From the NCBI GenBank assembly GCA_034659895.1, contig JAYEIF010000102.1, positions 1 through 16,463 of the forward strand: DNA of 16,463 nt. The letters are read 5' to 3'. Source of the stretch: B120-G9 sp034659895 (GTDB taxonomy: Bacteria > Zixibacteria > MSB-5A5 > GN15 > FEB-12). A program made the position numbers and the translations under genes. Below are positions 1 to 5,809 of this stretch, piece after piece. The first letter of the stretch is position 1. Every line of letters starts with the position of its first letter. The notes beneath the pieces were generated by a model. It was given only the letters and a program-made list of their open reading frames with translations. It searched no databases and was not told the origin of the DNA.

Positions 1-10
1 GCACGTCAGC

Positions 11-80
11 TCGCGTAGCAGCGGGGCTTGTCTCCGCTGTGTGTATAGAAACGGGCGACACAAGGCCGCCCGCTACGCGA
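11..80. repeat. 70-bp palindromic repeat element with two internal hairpins
   Basis: A 9-bp perfect inverted repeat (TCGCGTAGC at 11-19, GCTACGCGA at 72-80) bounds the element. Directly inside each arm sits a short hairpin: AGCGG 20-24 with CCGCT 34-38, and GGGCG 53-57 with CGCCC 67-71, each with a 9-base loop. A 14-base linker (39-52) joins them, so the whole could fold as a three-way junction. Pieces of the same family lie in reverse orientation at 14917-15010. It has no coding potential. The rest of 1-184 shows no gene. Confidence 0.7.
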
Positions 81-184
81 ATTTGAGATTGTGGTACATA
101 ATAACTAATTTTTCAACAAGCCCTATAATAGGACAAACGCCAATGCTATAGCGGGGAAATAACCTTATCCAAGTCAGCTAAAAT

Positions 185-1558
185 CTAATGTCCGTAGTCC
201 ATAAATGGAAGAAGTTCTAATCCGTGTAGCAAAACTATTAATAAAGCGACCGGAGTTACAAACCGCAGTACGAATTTCAGTCCACTATAGAGTAATCCAG
301 ACGAACCAAACTCTGTAATCCTGTCCTTGTCCTTCATCACCCACGCAATAAACAAACAGGTTAGAAGCCCCCCTAAAGGTAACATATAATTAGTTGTTAG
401 TACGTCAAAGAATGCAAAGAAACCCTGATTTTCGCCGAAGATATTCACTGGCACTTTCCAGATTGTGATAGCTGACAGCATACCAAAAATCCAAATGGCG
501 GCTCCTAACACTATGGTTGCTGTGCTCCTTTTCCAGCCCCGCTGGTCAATAAAATACGAAACCACAACCTCCATAAGGCTGATTCCCGAAGTCAACGCGG
601 CAAAAGATAAAAGAATGAAGAACGGCACAGAAACCCATGGTCCCGTTTCAGCAAAGAGCACTGGAAGAGTCTCAAATATGAGTCCAGGGCCTGCATCTGG
701 TTCAGTCCCATAATGGAATACCAGAGAAAATATAACAATTCCGGCTATCAGGGCAATCAGTGTGTCTAAAAATGAAACCATAATAGCATCTTTGAGAATA
801 CTGCGGTCCTTTTTCATATAGCTGCCATAGGTAATCATTGCTCCCATTCCCAATGACAGCGTAAAAAAGGCATGACCCAAAGCAGACAGCACAGCCTCGG
901 CACTGAGCTTGCTGAAATCGGGTTTGAACAAAAAGCTTAAAGCGGCCTTTCCTCCCTCAGTTGCAAACAGGCCGTAAAACATCAGAGCAAGGAGTAATAC
1001 AAGTAATGACGGCATGAGAATCTTTGACCACCGTTCGATACCTTTTTGTATTCCACCTATTACAATACCTATACAAAGTACCATAAAGATAGAATGCCAC
1101 ATAAACGAAGTGCCGGCACTGTTCTGAAGAACGCTAAATTGCCCCACTATTTGTTCGGCTGTACCGGAGAATCCAGCAAATGCCTTGAAGATGTAAGCCA
1201 TAGCCCAACCTGCTACCACACTATAATAGGAAAGAATCAGGAATCCGGATACAACCCCAAACCAGCCTGTCAGTTGCCATGGGCTTCCCTTGCGATGCAA
1301 CTTCTGGAAAGCTCCGACAGGATTACATTGAGCATGACGGCCTATCATAAGTTCAGCCAGCATCAATGGCAAGCCAACAAGCACAACGCACGCCAGATAG
1401 ACAATAACAAACGCACCACCACCATAAACACCGGTGATGTAAGGAAACTTCCATATATTCCCCAGTCCAATCGCTGACCCTGTAGCAGCCAGTATGAATC
1501 CCATATGACCAGCCCATTGTCCTCGTGCCTTGCTAACTTTGCCAATATCGTTTGCCAT
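185..1558 (-). CDS. Sodium-dependent amino-acid-type transporter (NSS/SNF, LeuT fold)
   Basis: An inner-membrane sodium:solute symporter of 457 residues, the usual size for bacterial family members. Residues 27-40 carry the family signature GSAIGLGNIWKFPY of the unwound first membrane helix; N34 aligns with LeuT N27, a sodium-site residue. A glycine-rich GGGAF follows, and a YY pair in the third helix (in SYYSVVAGW) matches the LeuT substrate-site region. About 11-12 hydrophobic segments run through the protein. The start MANDIG is chosen because an AGGAG (1570-1574, minus strand) lies 11 bases upstream; the longer reading from 1594 would place that site inside the gene. It is divergent from the small secreted protein and stands alone in the window. 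The substrate cannot be read from sequence; an amino acid is likely by family. The family call is secure. Confidence 0.93.
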   Translation of the reverse strand: MANDIGKVSKARGQWAGHMGFILAATGSAIGLGNIWKFPYITGVYGGGAFVIVYLACVVLVGLPLMLAELMIGRHAQCNPVGAFQKLHRKGSPWQLTGWFGVVSGFLILSYYSVVAGWAMAYIFKAFAGFSGTAEQIVGQFSVLQNSAGTSFMWHSIFMVLCIGIVIGGIQKGIERWSKILMPSLLVLLLALMFYGLFATEGGKAALSFLFKPDFSKLSAEAVLSALGHAFFTLSLGMGAMITYGSYMKKDRSILKDAIMVSFLDTLIALIAGIVIFSLVFHYGTEPDAGPGLIFETLPVLFAETGPWVSVPFFILLSFAALTSGISLMEVVVSYFIDQRGWKRSTATIVLGAAIWIFGMLSAITIWKVPVNIFGENQGFFAFFDVLTTNYMLPLGGLLTCLFIAWVMKDKDRITEFGSSGLLYSGLKFVLRFVTPVALLIVLLHGLELLPFMDYGH

Positions 1559-1723
1559 ATATTTTATTGCTCCTTTGCAACAAGTCAAAAACAATCAATA
1601 TGTATTACCAGTGTCAACAATTATTGTCAACTGCACCTTTTTTGGTTGACCGGAAACAGATAAAACAATTAGATTTATAACTGAATAGAACTGTGAAATA
1701 TAAATAGCAAAGGATTCTATACT
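1559..1723. promoter_or_regulatory. Divergent intergenic region with TGTCAA direct repeat and weak promoter-like boxes
   Basis: This spacer must hold promoters for both flanking genes. TGTCAA occurs at 1612-1617 and 1625-1630, 13 bases apart, reading TTGACA on the minus strand. The second copy (1625-1630) with a 17-base gap reaches TAATAC, only 3 of 6 matches to a -10 box. On the plus strand TTGACC (1646-1651) with an 18-base gap reaches TAGATT, 4 of 6. AAAGGA at 1709-1714 is the ribosome site of the plus-strand gene, 9 bases before its start. The promoter assignments are tentative. Confidence 0.35.
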
Positions 1724-2338
1724 ATGAAAAAGATTGTTTGTTCTGTGGGACTGCTTCTCATTCTCTCCTCATCATCTATAATGGCTTTCGATGCTTGTGG
1801 CTCAGTTTTTGGTAACCTTTCCACAGCAGAGTCTTTGGGTATGGGTCAGGGTAGATTTGCAGGAGGGATTGGTATTGCTGATGCAACGAGTTTTCATGGT
1901 GCGTTTGTTTATGGTATGTCGCAATATATTGACGGTCGGCTTAAACTTGGGGCCGCTTCCAACAATGGCGAAACTTACTTTACGCTCGGAGCCGACATGA
2001 AATATCAAATATGGTCGGCCGACGATTATGCGAATCACCCGTTTGACCTGGCGATCGGTGGATTATTTGAACATATAAGTTTCAATGGAGCAGGCCTATC
2101 GGAGATTGGCATATTTGGTCTTGGTTCATATCCTATGGAACTGACAAATGGGCATAAACTTTCACCGTACGGAAGACTAAATATTCGTATTGAAAGTTCC
2201 GAATCTAACTCTGAACTTGAATTTGGTCTTCATGGTGGTGTATGCTATGAAGCTACTGAGTTCATCAACTTGTATGGAGAAATCCAAATTGATGGTAACG
2301 AAGGCATCTTCTTTGGCCTTGATTACCGCGCTTTGTAG
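1724..2338 (+). CDS. Small secreted, probably outer-membrane beta-barrel protein
   Basis: A 204-residue protein of unassigned function. Residues 1-21 form a clear signal peptide: KK after the start, a leucine/serine-rich hydrophobic core, and a likely cut after SIMA. The mature part has no further hydrophobic helix. It is rich in glycine and in alternating polar/hydrophobic stretches with aromatic ends (for example GETYFTLGADMKYQIW, GGLFEHISF, LYGEIQIDGNEGIFFGLDY), the pattern of amphipathic beta strands in small 8-10 strand barrels. It ends in YRAL rather than the terminal phenylalanine typical of classical porins. The start has AAAGGA 9 bases upstream. It is probably its own transcript: 51 bases separate it from uppP, with no obvious terminator. 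A periplasmic beta-sandwich is an alternative. Specific function is unknown. Confidence 0.75.
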   Translation: MKKIVCSVGLLLILSSSSIMAFDACGSVFGNLSTAESLGMGQGRFAGGIGIADATSFHGAFVYGMSQYIDGRLKLGAASNNGETYFTLGADMKYQIWSADDYANHPFDLAIGGLFEHISFNGAGLSEIGIFGLGSYPMELTNGHKLSPYGRLNIRIESSESNSELEFGLHGGVCYEATEFINLYGEIQIDGNEGIFFGLDYRAL

Positions 2339-2389
2339 TGATAATCCAAACGTTATTTCTGCCTACTTTCCCTGATTTGTGCCATTAGT

Positions 2390-3163
2390 ATGTCATATTT
2401 AGATGCCGTTCTATTGGGAATCCTACAGGGATTGACAGAATTCCTGCCAGTTTCATCATCGGGGCATCTGGTTTTGACAGAGGCGATCCTTGGCGTTAAA
2501 GAACCCGGAGTATCATTTGAACTTCTTCTGCATCTCGGTACATTACTGGCAGTATTAGTTTATTTTCGAAATCAGATCATGCGACTTGCCAAATCGATAT
2601 TCAATAGCGAAATGAAAGTTGAGAGACGTATGCTCAGCTTTCTTGTGATTGGCACAATTCCCGCCGGGCTGGCCGGCCTTCTGCTTAATGATTTCTTCGA
2701 AGAAGCTTTCTCCAGTCCGCTGTTGACTTCAGCTATGCTAATTGCGACAGGGTTTATCCTGCTGTCAACCAGCTTTGTGAAGCAGTCGGATAAACCGGTT
2801 ATGCTGCTATCAGCAGTGATTATAGGTATTGGTCAGGCTGTTGCTATCATGCCAGGGATCTCCCGATCAGGTAGCACAATTGCGACAGGTATGCTGTTGG
2901 GTGTCAAGCCGAAGGAAGCAGCTGAGTTCTCTTTTCTGTTGGCGATACCGGTTATTCTTGGTGCGGTTGTACTTAAATCTAATGAGTTGCTGGCTCTTGA
3001 TTCGTCTCTTGCGCCGCAATATCTTCTTGGTACCGTATTGGCATTTGTTTTCGGATTGCTGGCTGTGATTATATTGATGAGAATAATCCGACAGGGCCGA
3101 TTTGCCGGATTTGCTTATTATTGCTTTGCCGCTGGCGCATTTGGACTATACTTTTTTCATTAG
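2390..3163 (+). CDS. uppP: Undecaprenyl-diphosphatase UppP (BacA family)
   Basis: An inner-membrane phosphatase of 257 residues (E. coli UppP has 273) that converts undecaprenyl diphosphate to the monophosphate, recycling the lipid carrier used for peptidoglycan and other envelope polymers. Both family motifs are intact: residues 12-26 LQGLTEFLPVSSSGH, with Q13/E17 as the (E/Q)xxxE element, and residues 155-163 PGISRSGST with R159. Several hydrophobic membrane segments fill the rest. No strong Shine-Dalgarno lies before the ATG at 2390, but the first residues align with the family's usual N-terminus. The stop is 2 bases before the start of the heptosyltransferase fusion, implying co-transcription and a shared envelope-glycan role. 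Overproduction of this family gives bacitracin tolerance in other bacteria. Confidence 0.97.
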   Translation: MSYLDAVLLGILQGLTEFLPVSSSGHLVLTEAILGVKEPGVSFELLLHLGTLLAVLVYFRNQIMRLAKSIFNSEMKVERRMLSFLVIGTIPAGLAGLLLNDFFEEAFSSPLLTSAMLIATGFILLSTSFVKQSDKPVMLLSAVIIGIGQAVAIMPGISRSGSTIATGMLLGVKPKEAAEFSFLLAIPVILGAVVLKSNELLALDSSLAPQYLLGTVLAFVFGLLAVIILMRIIRQGRFAGFAYYCFAAGAFGLYFFH

Positions 3164-3165
3164 TT

Positions 3166-4758
3166 ATGAAAAGAATCCTTGTTATTCGCTTCGGGTCGTT
3201 GGGTGATGTGATTCTCACAAGCCCAACCATTCTTAACCTCAAAATCAGTTACCCTGAAAGCCGTCTAACTTTTCTTACAAAAGAGCGATTTCGTCAAATT
3301 GTCGAGCGGTTCGATGGTGTCGATGATGTGATAACATTACAATCAAACACTGGGTTAAGAAATCTTTCCAAGCTATTAGTCAAACTCGGCAGAGAACATT
3401 TTGATATTGTGGTCGATTTACACGGCAACCCAAGATCGTGGCTGGTGCGCAAGATATTGGCGGCGCCACAAACTGTTGTCTATCCTAAACGACGATGGGA
3501 GCGGCGTCAGGCGATAGATTCAGAAAATCTTCCGAAAACATGGCCGCATACAATCGATTTATATAACGACTGCCTGCGACAACTCGACGGACTATCACCG
3601 GCTATGAATCCTGTTCTGATACCGCCTGAGTTAGAAACAGACAATTCAGAGATATACCGTAAGTTAAACAGTAACAATCAGTGGATTTTAATAGCTCCCG
3701 GAGCAGCACATCCAACAAAACAATGGCCATTGGAGAGGTTCGCCGAAGTATCGGAAGAACTGCACGACAAATACGGAGCGAATATAATCTGGGCGATTTC
3801 ATCTTTTGACAATGTATCTACATCGTATATCGGCTCACTTGGGTCAGATGCTGTAATTGAACTGGTAGATTTGCCAATTGAAAAGCTGGCTTCAATCATC
3901 GCACACTGCCGCCTGACAATCGCCAACGATTCGGGTATCGCTCACCTATCATCGGCTGTGGGAACGCCGGTTATAGCTTTATTTGGTCCCACGCATCCTG
4001 TTTTAGGATTCTCTCCCGCAGGTTTACATGATAAAGTTCTCGATGTGGACGAACCCTGCCGACCTTGTTCACTGCACGGAGATAAACCCTGCCACCGCGA
4101 CAAGCGATACTGCTTTGAGCGACTAACTGTGGACAGAGTAACTCAAGCTGCTACAAATATCCTCAACAGTGATATCAATAATATGCCTGCTCTATTCATT
4201 GACCGTGACGGCACTCTAATAGTCGATAAGGGTTATCTTAAGGACCCGGACGGCATACAGTTCGAAGAGGGAGCAATTGAAGCCTTGAAGAAGGCTCGCT
4301 CTCTGGGTTTCAAAATTATTATTGTCTCCAATCAATCAGGAGTAGCTCGCGGTTTCTTCAGTATAAACAATGTTGAACAAGTCAACCGAAGGTTATTGGA
4401 AATGCTCTCTCGTGAAGATATTGACCTTGACGGCCTTTACTATTGTCCACATTATCCGAACGGTACTGTGTCTCTGTATAGTAAAGTGTGTCAGTGTCGC
4501 AAGCCTGCTGCTGGGATGCTCCACAAGGCTGCGATTGAACTTGGGATTGATATCAGGAAATCCTGGGTGATTGGAGATAAAATTGATGATGTCAATCTGG
4601 GAAAAGTTGCAGGAGCTCGATCTGTGTTGGTTCGTACAGGACACGGACAAGAGCAGGAACAACGTTTTATCCCCAGCCGTTTCACAGACAGAACACTTGT
4701 GGCAGACAATCTCAGGGCGGCGGTAGAACTAATTCGGAAGGACATTAACTATGATTAA
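3166..4758 (+). CDS. Glycosyltransferase 9 (heptosyltransferase-like) fused to GmhB-type heptose-bisphosphate phosphatase
   Basis: A 530-residue two-domain protein. Residues 1 to about 335 are a GT9 domain: RFGSLGDVILTSP at the N-terminus, a PGAAHPTKQWP loop, and DSGIAHLSSAVGTPVIALFGPT, the ADP-sugar binding region of heptosyltransferases. Residues 340-530 are a complete HAD phosphatase of GmhB type, as long as free-standing E. coli GmhB: D346/D348 in DRDGT, SNQSGVARG, the zinc ligands C427, H429, C442 and C444 before RKP, and GDKIDD at 470-475. GmhB removes the 7-phosphate of heptose 1,7-bisphosphate on the way to ADP-heptose; GT9 transfers heptose to LPS core or a similar glycan. The start at 3166 matches the GT9 N-terminus and sits 2 bases after uppP; a longer reading from 3121 adds 15 unrelated residues. 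A single reading frame joins the domains. The acceptor glycan is unknown. Confidence 0.92.
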   Translation: MKRILVIRFGSLGDVILTSPTILNLKISYPESRLTFLTKERFRQIVERFDGVDDVITLQSNTGLRNLSKLLVKLGREHFDIVVDLHGNPRSWLVRKILAAPQTVVYPKRRWERRQAIDSENLPKTWPHTIDLYNDCLRQLDGLSPAMNPVLIPPELETDNSEIYRKLNSNNQWILIAPGAAHPTKQWPLERFAEVSEELHDKYGANIIWAISSFDNVSTSYIGSLGSDAVIELVDLPIEKLASIIAHCRLTIANDSGIAHLSSAVGTPVIALFGPTHPVLGFSPAGLHDKVLDVDEPCRPCSLHGDKPCHRDKRYCFERLTVDRVTQAATNILNSDINNMPALFIDRDGTLIVDKGYLKDPDGIQFEEGAIEALKKARSLGFKIIIVSNQSGVARGFFSINNVEQVNRRLLEMLSREDIDLDGLYYCPHYPNGTVSLYSKVCQCRKPAAGMLHKAAIELGIDIRKSWVIGDKIDDVNLGKVAGARSVLVRTGHGQEQEQRFIPSRFTDRTLVADNLRAAVELIRKDINYD

Positions 4759-5740
4759 AAAAGCCGCATTTGCAAAAGAGCTTGGAGACGGCAAAGTGCA
4801 ATGCCTTCTGTGTCCAGCGAAGTGTCGTCTCACACCAGAAAAAAAAGGTATCTGCACCAGCCGATATAACCAAAAGGGAACACTTGTTACCGATAACTAC
4901 GGAGAATTGATTTCACTGTCAGTTGATCCAATTGAAAAAAAACCATTGTATCATTTCTATCCTGGCTCGACAATTCTTTCTACAGGTCCAAACTACTGCA
5001 ATATGGGCTGTGTTTACTGCCAGAACTGGTCTATATCACAGAAAAAAGCTCCCACGCGCTATCTATCACCAGAGGATTTGGTGCAAGCGGCTATCGACAG
5101 TAAGTCAATCGGGGTGGCATTCACATACACTGAGCCTGTCATCTGGTATGAGTATATTATGGATACGGCTCCACTATTACAACAGGCAGGGCTAAAAGCG
5201 GTATTAATCTCAAACGGTTACATCAATCCTGAACCACTTGATAAATTGCTTGAGTATATTGATGCTGTCAACATTGACCTGAAAAGTATTCGCCCAGAAT
5301 TTTACCGAAAGATATGCAAATCAAAACTTGAACCAGTACAACATAGTATCAAAAAAATCGCTGAAGCGGGTGTGCACCTTGAGATAACCAACTTGATAAT
5401 CCCTACCCTCAATGACTCCGACAATGATCTTAACGACCTTTTCGACTTTGTTGCATCTGTCTCGGAATTAATCCCATTACACTTGTCGGCTTATTATCCA
5501 AGTTATCGGTTGCACATTCCGGCTACTCCTGCCGAAACAATGCTGAGAGCCTGGAAATTGGCCAAAAAGCGTTTGAAGTACGTCTATGTGGGAAACCTGA
5601 TGTTAGCCGGTACAAGTAACACATATTGCCCCAACTGCGGGACTTTATTGGTCAGTCGTAGTGGTTACACTACGGAAGTATTAGCGGCCAATGAAGGAAA
5701 ATGTTCCGAGTGTGGTATTGAGACAGGCATTATTCAGTAA
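4751..5740 (+). CDS. amrS: AmmeMemoRadiSam-type radical SAM enzyme
   Basis: A 329-residue radical SAM protein. The cluster-binding motif is YCNMGCVYC with C83, C87 and C90 (CxxxCxxC), which binds the 4Fe-4S cluster that cleaves S-adenosylmethionine. Four N-terminal cysteines (C18, C21, C25, C35) and a C-terminal double CxxC (C293/C296, C318/C321) look like extra metal sites typical of the AmrS subfamily related to pyruvate formate-lyase activases. In this family the enzyme is named for its association with AMMECR1 and Memo proteins; neither is encoded in the window, so the substrate stays open. The ATG at 4751 overlaps the fusion gene's end by 8 bases, indicating translational coupling. A glycyl-radical activase is the main alternative; the long cysteine-rich tail favours AmrS. 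Confidence 0.87.
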   Translation: MIKKAAFAKELGDGKVQCLLCPAKCRLTPEKKGICTSRYNQKGTLVTDNYGELISLSVDPIEKKPLYHFYPGSTILSTGPNYCNMGCVYCQNWSISQKKAPTRYLSPEDLVQAAIDSKSIGVAFTYTEPVIWYEYIMDTAPLLQQAGLKAVLISNGYINPEPLDKLLEYIDAVNIDLKSIRPEFYRKICKSKLEPVQHSIKKIAEAGVHLEITNLIIPTLNDSDNDLNDLFDFVASVSELIPLHLSAYYPSYRLHIPATPAETMLRAWKLAKKRLKYVYVGNLMLAGTSNTYCPNCGTLLVSRSGYTTEVLAANEGKCSECGIETGIIQ

Positions 5741-5747
5741 GAAATAT

Positions 5748-5776
5748 TTGAAACCACTTGCCGATACTATCATAAT
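5748..5776 (+). promoter_or_regulatory. Sigma70-like promoter before the peptidase/barrel operon
   Basis: TTGAAA (5748-5753), a 17-base spacer and CATAAT (5771-5776), each hexamer 5 of 6 to the E. coli consensus. It sits in the 69-base gap after amrS and about 30 bases before the next start, the natural place for a new transcription unit. Confidence 0.5.
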
Positions 5777-5809
5777 GTATGTGTTATTTTCGATTGAATC
5801 ACAAAACTG

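Noticed and set aside
11..80. tRNA gene, because the fold has a stem and two hairpins
   Set aside because: Arm lengths, missing third arm, absent T-loop consensus and absence of a CCA-compatible acceptor end do not fit a tRNA.
1046..1477. A 143-codon plus-strand open frame inside the transporter
   Set aside because: It is antisense to conserved membrane segments of the symporter and has a low-complexity, family-less protein.
1559..1594. Upstream start for the transporter (12 extra residues)
   Set aside because: The only good ribosome site, AGGAG at 1570-1574, would lie within the coding region, and the family's N-terminus fits the later Met.
4183..4758. GmhB domain as a separate gene starting at the internal ATG 4183
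   Set aside because: There is no ribosome site before 4183 and the frame is continuous with the GT9 domain, so a fusion is the simpler reading; internal initiation cannot be excluded.
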